A DNA stretch of 64,000 nucleotides from AP-15 sp963712825 (GTDB lineage Bacteria; Pseudomonadota; Alphaproteobacteria; ATCC43930; CGMCC-115725), in contig CAVQJP010000002.1 of assembly GCA_963712825.1 (NCBI GenBank), positions 310,001-374,000 on the forward strand. The letters are read 5' to 3'. A model generated the notes under the pieces. That model made no database searches and had not been told where the DNA came from. It saw nothing but the letters and a program-made list of their open reading frames with translations. Within the stretch, counting starts at the first letter, position 1, and every line of letters starts with the position of its first letter. The position numbers and the translations under genes were made by a program. Positions 34,545 through 43,936 of this stretch are shown piece by piece.

Positions 34545-34859
34545 CTAGCGCCCGTGGATCATGTAGGCGATCCCATAGCCAACCGCCGCAGCGAGCATCA
34601 GTGCAACCCAGGGTTGCTCGGCAGTGTTGCGGCTGACATATTCAGCAGCCTGCGCGCCCTGGGCATAAGTCTTCGACGCGGCGTCGCTGACCTGCTTGCT
34701 GGTCTCGACTGCCGCATCCCTAAGCGTGCCGCCCGCCTGGGCCGCCGCGGTTTGGGCTTTTCCGGCCAAGTCGCTGCCGGTCTCCATCGCGCTGGCCATG
34801 CTGCGGTTCAGGCCGTCCGCCGCCTCGCTGACGCGATCACCAATCGGTTTGTCGTCCAT
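34545..34859 (-). CDS. DUF883/YqjD-ElaB-like small membrane-anchored protein
   Basis: A 104-aa protein: an Ala-rich amphipathic helix with repeated small residues (residues ~10-75, e.g. TLRDAAVETSKQVSDAAS), then EQPWVALMLAAAVGYGIAYM as a single C-terminal membrane anchor. This is the architecture of the ElaB/YqjD/DUF883 family, whose E. coli members bind ribosomes at the inner membrane in stationary phase. It is monocistronic, with a terminator at 34414. Confidence 0.8.
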   Translation of the reverse strand: MDDKPIGDRVSEAADGLNRSMASAMETGSDLAGKAQTAAAQAGGTLRDAAVETSKQVSDAASKTYAQGAQAAEYVSRNTAEQPWVALMLAAAVGYGIAYMIHGR

Positions 34860-35039
34860 AGCCGTCCTACCGTTTGCTCACAAGAATGGCTCGGCGCCAT
34901 CTCGTCATAAACGACGGAAACGCGAAAAGGCTCCGGATTTGTCGCCCGGCCCGTTTCCGCGGCCCTGTAAGTTTCGGCGCTTCCGCGTCAGCCGCAGGCC
35001 GATCATGCTGCTCAAAGGTCACTTGCGAAAGAACTGCCG

Positions 35040-37208
35040 ATGGGATTGTTGACCGGGTTCCGGGTTGTCGAGCTGGGCGGCGGCATGGCCAGCGCGGTCT
35101 GCGGCCGGCTTTTTGCCGATGTCGGCGCCGACGTCGCGTGCCTCGACCCCGGCGAGCCGACGCCGCTCGGGCAATACCTCGACCGCGGCAAAAGCATCGT
35201 GTCCGACGAGCCGGCCGCGGCGCGCGCGCTCGCGGCGGCCGAGGTCGTCGTCTGCGAGGGGCGACCGGGGCAGCTCCGCGCGCGGATGCGTGATCCCGAC
35301 GCCTTGCGCTGCCGCAACGCGGGGGCGGTGCTGGTTTATATCTCGCCCTATGGCCTAACCGGCCCCAAAGCCGACGAGCCGGCGACCGACCTGACCTTGT
35401 TTTACGCTTCCGGCATCGCCCGCCTGCTGACCGGACAGGTCGACGATCCGGGCGAGCCGCCGATCCGGCCTGTAGGCGGGCAATCCGCCGTTATCGGCGG
35501 GCTGGCTGCGGCTTGCGCCGGCATGCACGCCGCACTCGCCGGCGGACCCGCATTGATCGACGTGTCGATCGAGGAGGCGCTGGCGACGATGGCGGTCGGC
35601 GAGCTGGCGAATGTCGGGCTCGGCGGCAAAAGCCGGCCGCGCCGGCGGGTCGGCGACGGCAACGGGGCGACTGTGACGATCCTGCCGGCGAGCGACGGCT
35701 ACGCCGCGATCTCGCCGCGCGAGGACCGCCAATGGGCGGCGTGGCTCGCGGTCATGGGGTCGCCCGGCTGGGGCGGCGAGCCGCGTTTTGCGACCAAGGC
35801 CCTGCGCGTCGCCAATTGGGACGCGCTGCACGCGCTGATGTCGCAATGGAGCCGCAACCACCCGAAGCAGTGGATCGCCGACAAGGCCCAGGCGGCTCAT
35901 GTGCCGAGCTTTCCGCTGCGCGAGCCGGCCGAGCAGCTCGCCTCGCCGCAGCTTGCCCATCGCCATTTCTATCGGGCGATCGAGATCGGCGGGCGAACGG
36001 TCAAGGCGCCCGGACCGCCTTTTGGCCTGCGCATTCGCGAGGGCGCCCAAAGAGCCGCCGGGGGCGGCGTGGGACCGATGCCGCTTTCGGGTGTTCGCGT
36101 GCTCGATTTCAGCTGGGTCATCGCCGGCCCGACCACGACCCGCTATCTGGCGGCGATGGGTGCCGAGGTCATCAAGATCGAGGCGCCGGGGCGGGGCGAC
36201 CCCGGACGCACGTCGGAATTGCACACGGTTCTGGGCCAGGCCAAGCGCGGCGTCGTGCTCGATCTCAAACAGAGGGAGGCCGTCGCCCTTGCCCGCCGGC
36301 TCGCGGCCAAATCCGACGTATTGGTCGAAAACTTTGCGACCGGGGTCATGGATCGGCTGGGCCTTGGCGAGGATGCGCTGCGGGCGCTGAACCCCGACCT
36401 GATTTACGTCTCGGCGTCAGGTCTCGGGCGCACCGGGCCCGAGGCGCAGGCCGTCGCCTACGGCACCCTCTTGCAATGCTATGCCGGTTTCGCCGGGCTC
36501 AATCGTCACCCCGACACCGCTCCGCGCGTCGGCTTTGCCTGGCTCGACCCGATGTGCGGGCTGATGCTCGCCTTTGTTGTCGCTGCCGGGCTGTGGCACC
36601 GGCGGCGCACCGGCGTCGTCGCCCGGGTCGACTTCTCGATGATCGAGGCGATGCTGTGGACGATGGCGGAGCCGCTGTTGCAAACCCAGCTCGGCGCGGC
36701 GCCGCGGCCGCGCGGCAACGGCTCCGAGCGCTTCATCCCGCATGGTGCCTACCGCTGCGCCGGCGAGGACGACTGGCTCAGCCTTGCGGTCACCAGCGAG
36801 GAGCAATGGCGCCGGCTTTGCGCGATCGTTCCGGCGCTGGCGCCGATGGCGGAATTCGGCGTCGCCGAGCGGCTGGAGCGGCGCCACCCGATCGACACGG
36901 CGCTCGCCGCCTGGCTGCGCCTGCAGGCCGCCGCGACCGCCGCCGCGGACTTGCGGCGCGCCGATATTGCGGCGGCAGCGCTCGCCGACGCGAAGGATCT
37001 CGTCGCCAGCGATCACCTGCGCGAGCGCGGCTTTTGGGACGAGCACCGCGGGGGTGTTCTACCCGGCCTGCCGTGGCGTGCCAGCGTTGGCCGGATCACC
37101 GGCCCCGCACCCGGTCTCGGCGCCGACACCGAGGCGGTCCTGCGCGGCGTGCTCGGCCTCACCGGCGACGAAATCGCCACGCTGCACCGATCGGGAGCGC
37201 TCGGATAA
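35040..37208 (+). CDS. Double-length family III CoA transferase (CaiB/BaiF, two fused halves)
   Basis: A 722-aa protein, about twice the length of one CaiB/BaiF subunit. The N-half (1-~340) starts GLLTGFRVVELGGGMASAVC and the C-half (~350-722) starts PLSGVRVLDFSWVIAGPTTT. Only the C-half shows an Asp at the catalytic position (FAWLDPMCGLML); the matching N-half segment reads RPVGGQSAVIGG without Asp. The enzymes move CoA between carboxylic acids via an aspartyl-CoA thioester. The N-half is probably structural. The substrate is unknown; no pathway partners are adjacent. Confidence 0.88.
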   Translation: MGLLTGFRVVELGGGMASAVCGRLFADVGADVACLDPGEPTPLGQYLDRGKSIVSDEPAAARALAAAEVVVCEGRPGQLRARMRDPDALRCRNAGAVLVYISPYGLTGPKADEPATDLTLFYASGIARLLTGQVDDPGEPPIRPVGGQSAVIGGLAAACAGMHAALAGGPALIDVSIEEALATMAVGELANVGLGGKSRPRRRVGDGNGATVTILPASDGYAAISPREDRQWAAWLAVMGSPGWGGEPRFATKALRVANWDALHALMSQWSRNHPKQWIADKAQAAHVPSFPLREPAEQLASPQLAHRHFYRAIEIGGRTVKAPGPPFGLRIREGAQRAAGGGVGPMPLSGVRVLDFSWVIAGPTTTRYLAAMGAEVIKIEAPGRGDPGRTSELHTVLGQAKRGVVLDLKQREAVALARRLAAKSDVLVENFATGVMDRLGLGEDALRALNPDLIYVSASGLGRTGPEAQAVAYGTLLQCYAGFAGLNRHPDTAPRVGFAWLDPMCGLMLAFVVAAGLWHRRRTGVVARVDFSMIEAMLWTMAEPLLQTQLGAAPRPRGNGSERFIPHGAYRCAGEDDWLSLAVTSEEQWRRLCAIVPALAPMAEFGVAERLERRHPIDTALAAWLRLQAAATAAADLRRADIAAAALADAKDLVASDHLRERGFWDEHRGGVLPGLPWRASVGRITGPAPGLGADTEAVLRGVLGLTGDEIATLHRSGALG

Positions 37209-37221
37209 ACGGCAAGCGCCG

Positions 37222-37614
37222 CTATTCGGCGGCGATGCGCTCCCAGGTCAGCTCGCGATATTCGGCGCCGGCACCGGTCTCGCGCGGCGGCGGCGAAAGG
37301 ATCATGCGGTCGTCTTCGAACCGCACCCCGCGCGCCTGGTCGCTGCCGACCCGGCTCGGATCCGAGGCGGCATCGACCCGAGTCACGAGCCGGTCGCCGT
37401 CAAACCTGTAATTGCCGCAATAGGAGCTGTAATCCCGCTTGGTGCCGACCGGCAGCTCCGGCCTACCGTCGCAGACGACCGACATCATCCGCCCGCCCGC
37501 GGTGAAGGTGACGCGGCCCATCCCATTTCCGCCGTAAGGGGCGGGCAGCGCTGCGCCTCTGGCATCCCGCGCCGATGCGCGGATCAGTTTCCAAGTCCCG
37601 ACGATCGACGGCAT
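37222..37614 (-). CDS. Lipocalin-like domain protein
   Basis: A 130-aa protein opening with MPSIVGTWKLIRASARD, the GxW motif of lipocalin-like domains, followed by a predicted beta-barrel: GMGRVTFTAGGRMMSVVCDG, YSSYCGNYRFDGDRLVTRVD, and a final EYRELTWERI. Cytoplasmic, with no signal. The family is often found beside catabolic genes and its ligand is unknown. It converges on the CoA transferase gene with a gap of only 13 bp. Confidence 0.8.
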   Translation of the reverse strand: MPSIVGTWKLIRASARDARGAALPAPYGGNGMGRVTFTAGGRMMSVVCDGRPELPVGTKRDYSSYCGNYRFDGDRLVTRVDAASDPSRVGSDQARGVRFEDDRMILSPPPRETGAGAEYRELTWERIAAE

Positions 37615-37749
37615 GCAAGCGGCTCCTGGAGAGGGACATAAAACGCTATTCTAAGCGATTCCTCGTTGCTGATCCCACCCGCCCATCATAGCGGCGTTTG
37701 CCGGTGCGACGGGATGGACGGGGACGACGGTTGCCCCGGTTCGCTTAGG

Positions 37750-40011
37750 CTAACTTTGGCTGTCCAGCACATGGCGGATTTTGGCTGCCAGGTCGGTGTA
37801 GCTGAACGGTTTGAAAACAACGTCGACCCGCGGGTCGAGCCGGCCCTGGTGGACGATGGCGTTGCGGGCGTACCCGGTCGTGTACAGCACCTTGAGGCGG
37901 GGCTGCCGGCGCAGCGCCTGATCGGCGAGCTGCCGGCCGTTCATGCCGCCGGGCAGCCCGACATCGGTGAACAGCAGCTGCACCTCGCGATGGGCATCGA
38001 GCAGCCGCAACGCGCTCGCCCCATCCTCGGCGGTCAATACATTATAGCCGAGATCGCCGACCATCCCGCTTGTGTAGTCGCGGACATCGGGATCGTCCTC
38101 GACGACGAGCACAGTCTCCGCCCGGCCGCGCGGCAATTCGCGGGCTTCGGCACGCTCGTCGGCGACGCCGTCCGGCCCCCGATAGCGCGGCAGGTAGAGC
38201 CTCACCGTCGTGCCCTGCCCGACTTCGCTGTAAATTTTTACGTGTCCGCCCGATTGCTTGACAAAGCCGTACACTTGCGACAGGCCCAATCCGGTGCCGT
38301 GCCCGACTTCCTTGGTCGTGAAAAACGGCTCGAATACCTGGTTGACGATGTTGCTCGCCATCCCGACGCCGGTGTCGGTCACAAAGGTCCCGACATATTG
38401 ACCGGGCTCGACTTCGCTGTGCATTGCCGCATAGGCTTCGTCGAGATACGAGTTCGCGGTTTCGATCGTCAGCTTGCCGCCCTCGGGCATCGCGTCGCGG
38501 GCATTGACCGCGAGGTTGATCAGCGCATTTTCGAGCTGGTTGCCATCGACAAAGGTCGGCCACAGCCCGCCCGCCAGCACCGTCTCGATCTGGATCGCCT
38601 CGCCGATCGTCCGCCGAAACAGATCCGACATGCCGGCGACAAGGTGGTTGACCGAAACGACCTGCGGCATCAGCGGCTGACGTCGCGAGAACGCCAACAG
38701 CCGCTGTGTCAGCATCGCCGCGCGGGACGCGCCCCGCAGCGCCGCCGCAATGATCCGCCGATATTCCCGGTTGGCGGGCAAGACGCGTTCCAGGTGGTCG
38801 AGATTGCCCATGATCACGGTCAACAAGTTGTTGAAGTCATGGGCGATGCCGCCGGTCAGCTGCCCGACGGCTTCCAATTTTTGGGCCTGGCGCAGCGCCT
38901 CCTCAGCCTGCTCACGGCGGTTGAATTCTTCGACGACCCGCTGCTCGAGGGTCTCGTTCAGCTCGTGCAGCTTCTGTTCGGCTGATCGGCGCGCGGCCAA
39001 TTCGCGCTGGCTCGCCTCGTACAGCCGGGCATTGTCGATGGCAACCGCGGCTTGGGACGCGACCCCGAGCAGAATGCGCTCGGCGCGTTCGCTAAAGATG
39101 CCCGGCACGGAGTGACCGAAAAAAAGTCCGCCGAGAACGTCGCCCGAACGCGAGACAACGGGCACCGCGAGATAGCTGCGAACCGGAAGATGTCCGAGGG
39201 GGAACCCGTCGTGCGGCGGATTTTGTCCATAGCGGGGGTCGGTCATGATGTCGTCGGAGCGGACCGGCCCGACGCCGCGAAAGCTCAGATCGAAGACGGC
39301 GGTGCTGCGGGGCAGCAGGAATCCGGCGAAAGCCTCCCGCGGCGCACCCGACGCTGCGTAGAGAGTATAGGCTTCACCCCCCTCGCTCCCCGAATTGTAG
39401 AAGAAGGCGCCGAATTGGGCGCCGGTCAGCTCGACCCCCAAATCGGTCACCATCTGAACCAGCCGCTCCAGGCTCAACTCGCTCGCCAACGCGGCCCCGG
39501 TCCGGTTCAGGATTTCGAGCGTGCGCGCCTCTTCCCGGATTTCAAGCACCCGGGCCTCGAGCGTGCCGTTCAGCGCGAGCAGCCGCGCCTCCAGCTGCTT
39601 GCGGTCGGTGATTTCGTAATAGACGCCGGCCAGCCGGCGCATCGTGCCGGTGTCGTCCCTTGTCGCCTCCGCCTTGCCGGCGATCCAGTGGACGCTCCCA
39701 TCAGCGTGCCGGACGCGAAACTCGGCGTAAAAGGCGGCGGTCTCGCCGGCGGCGGCGGCCGTTGCCGCGGCGCGCAATTTCGGCACGTCGTCGACGAAAA
39801 TCGCCGGCTGCCATTCGGCAAACGAGCGCCGTGGGATCGTCGGGTCGAAACCAAAGAGGATTGCGACGTGGGATGTCGACTCCCACGCATCGGTCGTCAA
39901 ATCCCAATCGAACCAACCGATCCCGCCCGTGGTCTGGGCGAGCCGAAACCTCTCCTCGCTTGCTTGCAGCCGGCGCTCGATCTGCTCCCGCCAGGCTCGA
40001 TCGTCGCTCAT
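37750..40011 (-). CDS. Hybrid sensor histidine kinase (PAS-GAF-HisKA-HATPase-REC)
   Basis: A 753-aa protein from the ATG at 40011. Domains: PAS (~20-140; GGIGWFDWDLTTDAWESTSH), GAF (~165-320; ending LGVASQAAVAIDNARLYEAS), coiled coil, HisKA with phospho-acceptor His in GGIAHDFNNLLTVIMGNL (~400), HATPase_c (NLAVNARDAMPEGGKL, DTGVGMASNIV, GHGTGLGLSQVYGFVKQSGG) and a C-terminal receiver (VLVVEDDPDVRDYTSGM, phospho-acceptor Asp in LLFTDVGLPGGMNG). There are no transmembrane helices, so it senses a cytoplasmic signal. The start lies 14 bp beyond the MetE-like stop. Confidence 0.92.
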   Translation of the reverse strand: MSDDRAWREQIERRLQASEERFRLAQTTGGIGWFDWDLTTDAWESTSHVAILFGFDPTIPRRSFAEWQPAIFVDDVPKLRAAATAAAAGETAAFYAEFRVRHADGSVHWIAGKAEATRDDTGTMRRLAGVYYEITDRKQLEARLLALNGTLEARVLEIREEARTLEILNRTGAALASELSLERLVQMVTDLGVELTGAQFGAFFYNSGSEGGEAYTLYAASGAPREAFAGFLLPRSTAVFDLSFRGVGPVRSDDIMTDPRYGQNPPHDGFPLGHLPVRSYLAVPVVSRSGDVLGGLFFGHSVPGIFSERAERILLGVASQAAVAIDNARLYEASQRELAARRSAEQKLHELNETLEQRVVEEFNRREQAEEALRQAQKLEAVGQLTGGIAHDFNNLLTVIMGNLDHLERVLPANREYRRIIAAALRGASRAAMLTQRLLAFSRRQPLMPQVVSVNHLVAGMSDLFRRTIGEAIQIETVLAGGLWPTFVDGNQLENALINLAVNARDAMPEGGKLTIETANSYLDEAYAAMHSEVEPGQYVGTFVTDTGVGMASNIVNQVFEPFFTTKEVGHGTGLGLSQVYGFVKQSGGHVKIYSEVGQGTTVRLYLPRYRGPDGVADERAEARELPRGRAETVLVVEDDPDVRDYTSGMVGDLGYNVLTAEDGASALRLLDAHREVQLLFTDVGLPGGMNGRQLADQALRRQPRLKVLYTTGYARNAIVHQGRLDPRVDVVFKPFSYTDLAAKIRHVLDSQS

Positions 40012-40024
40012 GTCCGGGTTTTCT

Positions 40025-41086
40025 CTATTGCCGGCCGCCGCCGAGGATCGCCTTGGCTTCGCGCATCGCCCGCATCTTGCCGAGGGCGACGTGCCGCGGC
40101 AGGTGATTAAACCCGCAGGTGCTGGTGATGATCGTCTGCTCGGGGGCCAACCAGCGATGGCCGGCAATGCGCAGGGCGACCAACTCCCCGGTTTCGACAT
40201 TCGGGTCCTGGACGTCGACGGCGCCGACGCCGAGCTGCTTGTCGCCGAGCAGACCTTCGAACTGGTCCGCCCGGTCATCCTCGATCAGCAACGAATGGCA
40301 GGCGATGCGAACCAGCAGGTCGGCCTTGTAGCGGCCGGTGTCAAAGTAGCGGTGCCCGATCTGCCCGTCGTAATCGGGACCGACCGCGTAGTTTCCCTGG
40401 CACACATGGACCGAGACGTGGACATCCTCGGGCAGGCCCTCGATGGCGAGGTTGACTGCGTCGACCGCCTTCAGCACGTCCTCGTCGCTCGGCGGCGTCA
40501 GATAGGGCTCGTCGAGCTGGATGTGCTTGCACCCCGCGGCAGCAAGTCTCGCGAAGTTGTTGTGCAGCAGCTTCGCCGCGTCGCTCATCATCCGCGCCGG
40601 GTCGTTGTAGTATTCGTCATAAGCGACCGCGGTCAAGAAATGCGGACCGGTCATAGTGATCTTGACCGGCTGGCGCGCGAAGGCCGCCACCGTCTGGAAC
40701 TCCTCGACGAGGCCGAGATCGGTGGCATCGGAAATCGGCGCCCGGCAAATCGCCGCCGGATGCGTCACGTTCGGGTCGTATTCGGTGATCGGCTTGGGCC
40801 GGGTGACGCCCTGAAAGGCCGGTATCTTCTGCCAGAAATGGTTTAGCATGGCGTTTGGCGGCGAATGCCGGTTGTGGGTGCGCCGATGCGCCTCGCCGCC
40901 GGTAACGACGTCGATCCCGGCCGTCTCCTGATCGAGGATCGCCGCCTGCATGACGCGGAACTGCACATCGCTCATGTCAGCCGGCAGCATTTGCCCCATT
41001 GTCACCAGGCGGTCGAGCGGCTCGTACCACCGCGGGACGCTGTAGGCTCCGATCACCGTGGTTGTGTATTTGGGATAGAGCGGCAT
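40025..41086 (-). CDS. Cobalamin-independent methionine synthase-like protein (MetE C-terminal type)
   Basis: A 353-aa protein from the ATG at 41086 (MPLYPKYTTTVIGAYSVPRW); the frame extends to 41143. It is a stand-alone barrel resembling the MetE C-terminal half: VTGGEAHR near the N-terminus, ITMTGPHFLTAVAYDEYYND, KHIQLDEPYLT (expected His/Glu region), HVSVHVCQGNYAVG (Zn Cys candidate), and a final ITSTCGFNHLPRHVALGKMR with the second Zn Cys. Such short forms act in methyl transfer, either methionine synthesis or methylthio/catabolic C-S cleavage; the substrate is uncertain. Confidence 0.83.
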   Translation of the reverse strand: MPLYPKYTTTVIGAYSVPRWYEPLDRLVTMGQMLPADMSDVQFRVMQAAILDQETAGIDVVTGGEAHRRTHNRHSPPNAMLNHFWQKIPAFQGVTRPKPITEYDPNVTHPAAICRAPISDATDLGLVEEFQTVAAFARQPVKITMTGPHFLTAVAYDEYYNDPARMMSDAAKLLHNNFARLAAAGCKHIQLDEPYLTPPSDEDVLKAVDAVNLAIEGLPEDVHVSVHVCQGNYAVGPDYDGQIGHRYFDTGRYKADLLVRIACHSLLIEDDRADQFEGLLGDKQLGVGAVDVQDPNVETGELVALRIAGHRWLAPEQTIITSTCGFNHLPRHVALGKMRAMREAKAILGGGRQ

Positions 41087-41359
41087 ATCTGTTCCCACTC
41101 CCAACCGGCGCGGCCGCGCGACCGTCGGCGGCATGACGCGCAAAACGCACTCGTCCGGGGTACTACGGCGTCAAACCAGACCCCTGCACTCTACAGTACG
41201 GCGAACGTTTTGTGCCGCCCGAGGGACGCTTCTTCGCGCGATACGCTGAGTTGGGGCAGTCGGGCGTGCAAACGGCGGCGGTTCGCTTGCGTTGCGGCGG
41301 ACGCCGCCGCACTATGCAATTTCGCCTGCGATGTTTTCCGGCGTGGGTGGCGGGGAGCC

Positions 41360-42439
41360 ATGCAAGTCTCGTATTTCGAAACCGCGCGCTACCAGGTGCC
41401 GCCGACCGTCTCTGCGGAATGGCCGGTCCCGCCCGCGGCCTACGACCCCGATGCCGGCGCGCAGGCGTTTCAGGGAATGGTCGACCGTACCCAGTATGTC
41501 GAGGAGCTTGGATTTGACTGGGTCAGCCTCTCCGAGCACCATTATTCGCCGCGCATCCTGACGCCGAACACCGCGGTTTCAGCATCCTACATCGCCGCCC
41601 GCTCGAAAAAGATCAAGATCGCGGTGCTCGGCCCGATCGTCTCGCAGAGCAACCCGGTGCAGGTCGCCGAGGAATTGGCGATGCTCGACAACCTCGCCGA
41701 CGGGCGCCTGGTGGTCGGGCTGCTGCGCGGGACGACCAACGAATACCTGACCTACGGTCTCAACCCGGCGGAAGCGCGCGAGCGCACGACCGAGGGGATG
41801 GAGCTGATCCTGAAGGCGTGGACCGAGCCTCAGCCCTTCGGCTGGCAGGGCCGCCACTACCAGTTCCGTACAGTCTCGGTCTGGCCGCGCCCATTACAGC
41901 AGCCGCTGCCGCCGACCTATTCGCTCGGCACCAGCCGCGAATCCTGCGAGCTCGCGGCGCGCCACCATATCGGGCTCGGCGTCTCGTTCGCCCCGTTCGC
42001 GGTGGTCGCCAAGTCGACGCGGTATTACCGCGAGGCATGCACACGGCACGGCTGGGAGCCGACCCCCGAGCAGATGCTCTACCGGGCGAACATCCTGCTC
42101 GCCGAGACCGACGACGAGGCCCGCGACCTGCTCGAACAGCAACGCCAGGGGTCGGCGCCCTTTCCGATGCGGGCCGGGGTGCGCGACGCGCTGCTGAAGC
42201 TCGACCAACGCAACGTCGCGGGCGAGGCGCGCTCGGCGAATGTCGGCGGCGTGCTGCCGACCTCGTTCTTTGGCGGCCCCGACACCGTAGTCGAGCAGAT
42301 CAAGCGCTGCCGCGAAGAGGTCGGCGTCGGCGTGCTCGACCTCGCCTTTCAGAACCCGGGCGCGCCCGACACCGGACGGCTGCTGCATTCGCTCGAGCTT
42401 TTTGCCGACAAGGTGCTGCCGCGCATTCGCGAGGTCTGA
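41360..42439 (+). CDS. LLM-class flavin-dependent monooxygenase, tandem copy A
   Basis: A 359-aa protein from the ATG at 41360 (GGGGAG upstream). Luciferase-superfamily features: MQVSYFETARYQVPPTV, YVEELGFDWVSLSEHHYSPR, KIKIAVLGPIVSQSNPVQVA, GRLVVGLLRGTTNEYLTYGL, and a C-terminal FGGPDTVVEQIKRCREEVGV. It is roughly three-quarters identical by eye to the protein at 42823, pointing to a tandem duplication. Its upstream neighbour is a MetE-like gene on the other strand. The substrate is unknown. Confidence 0.88.
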   Translation: MQVSYFETARYQVPPTVSAEWPVPPAAYDPDAGAQAFQGMVDRTQYVEELGFDWVSLSEHHYSPRILTPNTAVSASYIAARSKKIKIAVLGPIVSQSNPVQVAEELAMLDNLADGRLVVGLLRGTTNEYLTYGLNPAEARERTTEGMELILKAWTEPQPFGWQGRHYQFRTVSVWPRPLQQPLPPTYSLGTSRESCELAARHHIGLGVSFAPFAVVAKSTRYYREACTRHGWEPTPEQMLYRANILLAETDDEARDLLEQQRQGSAPFPMRAGVRDALLKLDQRNVAGEARSANVGGVLPTSFFGGPDTVVEQIKRCREEVGVGVLDLAFQNPGAPDTGRLLHSLELFADKVLPRIREV

Positions 42440-42508
42440 CAGCAGCGTAGGGATGGCGGCAATATTGCCAGAACGTGATCTGTTGCCCCGAAAGAGGCAG
42501 TAATCCAT

Positions 42509-42550
42509 TTGAGACCAGTTCAAAACCGCTTGAGACCAGCTCAAAACCGC
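42509..42550. repeat. 21-bp tandem duplication
   Basis: TTGAGACCAGTTCAAAACCGC at 42509-42529 is followed directly by a second copy at 42530-42550 that differs by one base (T to C). It borders the palindromic element at 42558 in the spacer between the two LLM genes. Confidence 0.8.
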
Positions 42551-42557
42551 CTCTGTT

Positions 42558-42688
42558 GCTTTCCCGGCGAAGGCCGGGACCCATCGCCGGGCCGTTCCGT
42601 CCGTTGCCCGTGTCGGGCGCGATCGTGCGGCATGAGCGGAAACTCGGAATTTGCGAGCACCGTGGGTCCCGGCTTTCGCCGGGAAAGC
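42558..42688. repeat. 131-bp MITE-like element with 26-bp terminal inverted repeats
   Basis: The left end, 42558-42583 (GCTTTCCCGGCGAAGGCCGG then GACCCA), and the right end, 42663-42688, are reverse complements with one mismatch in 26. The ~80-bp core does not encode a plausible protein. It lies with the 21-bp tandem repeat in the 383-bp gap between the LLM paralogues, where no gene is visible. It could be a non-autonomous transposable unit or a palindromic extragenic repeat. No target-site duplication was seen at its ends. Confidence 0.7.
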
Positions 42689-42822
42689 GGGACGAAGGAT
42701 TCGATGGCGAATGCCACCGGTCCCATGCCGATCCAATTGGAACCTCTTCTCGCAGGAATGAAGGACAACCTGCTCGTTTTGCAACGTTGCCCAGCGGCAT
42801 CCGGCAACCGCGCGGGGGCGTC

Positions 42823-43902
42823 ATGAAAGTCTCCTATTTCGAGACCGCGCGCTACCGTGCGCCACGGCAATTGCCCGCGGAATGGCCGGTGCCGGCGAAT
42901 GCTTACGACCGCGAGGCCGGTGCGGCAGCCTATCACGGCATGACCGAGCGGCTGCATTTGGTCGAGGAGCTCGGCTTCGACTGGATCAGCGTCTCCGAGC
43001 ACCACTACTCGCCGCACCGGCTGACCCCGTCCCCGATCGTGTCGGCGGCGCATTTGGCGGCGCGCTCGCACCAGATAAAAATCGCGGTGCTCGGCCCGAT
43101 CGTGTCGCAAAGCAATCCGGTGCAGGTCGCCGAGGAGCTGGCGATGCTCGACAACCTGATGCCGGGCCGGCTGGTGGTCGGGATGCTGCGCGGCATCACC
43201 GGCGAGTACCTCACCTACGGCCTCAACCCGAGTGAGGCGCGCGAGCGCACCAGCGAAGGGATGGAGCTGGTCCTGAAGGCGTGGACCGAGCCGCAGCCCT
43301 TTGGCTGGCAGGGCCGGCATTTTCAATTCCGCACCGTCGCGGTGTGGCCGCGTCCGCTGCAACAGCCGCATCCGCCGACCTACGCGCTCGGCACCAGCCG
43401 CGAATCCTGCGAGTTTGCGGCGCGCCATCGTCTTGGTCTCGGCGTTTCCTATGCGCCGTTCGAGGTGATCGCCAAGGCGACCCGGTTCTATCGCGACGCG
43501 TGCGCCCAATACGGCTGGCAGCCGCAACCGGAGCAGATCGTCTACCGGGCCAACATCCTGATCGGCGAGACCGATGCCGAAGCCGAGGAGCTGCTTGCGG
43601 CGCAGCGGCGCGCTCGGCAACCGTTCCCATTGCGCGACCCGGTCCGCGACGCCCTGTTGCAGCTCGATTCCCGCAATGTCGCCGGAGAGGCGCGCACACC
43701 CAACGTCGGCGGCGTCTTGCCGACCAACTTTGTCGGCGGCCCGGACACGATCGTCGAGCAGGTCAGGCGCTGCCGCGAGGAAGCCGGGGCGGGCGTCATC
43801 GACTTGCTGTTCCAGATCCCCGGCGCCGCCGATTTGAGCTTGCTGATGCGCTCGCTCGAGCTGTTCGGTAAAAAGGTGTTGCCGCGCATTCGCGAGATTT
43901 GA
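42823..43902 (+). CDS. LLM-class flavin-dependent monooxygenase, tandem copy B
   Basis: A 359-aa protein starting MKVSYFETARYRAPRQLPAE. It has the same layout as copy A: LVEELGFDWISVSEHHYSPH, QIKIAVLGPIVSQSNPVQVA, GRLVVGMLRGITGEYLTYGL, and VGGPDTIVEQVRRCREEAGA. Differences cluster in the N-terminal 50 residues and in the C-terminal third, which could alter substrate choice. It is followed 34 bp later by an alpha/beta hydrolase that may work on its product. Confidence 0.88.
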   Translation: MKVSYFETARYRAPRQLPAEWPVPANAYDREAGAAAYHGMTERLHLVEELGFDWISVSEHHYSPHRLTPSPIVSAAHLAARSHQIKIAVLGPIVSQSNPVQVAEELAMLDNLMPGRLVVGMLRGITGEYLTYGLNPSEARERTSEGMELVLKAWTEPQPFGWQGRHFQFRTVAVWPRPLQQPHPPTYALGTSRESCEFAARHRLGLGVSYAPFEVIAKATRFYRDACAQYGWQPQPEQIVYRANILIGETDAEAEELLAAQRRARQPFPLRDPVRDALLQLDSRNVAGEARTPNVGGVLPTNFVGGPDTIVEQVRRCREEAGAGVIDLLFQIPGAADLSLLMRSLELFGKKVLPRIREI

Positions 43903-43936
43903 GCGCGGCGGCTGCGTCTAAAAGGGGTCCCCGATC

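Noticed and set aside
35513..37411. A 632-residue plus-strand frame inside the CoA transferase gene
   Set aside because: The CoA transferase frame carries all the family motifs; the alternative frame is Arg/Gly-rich noise.
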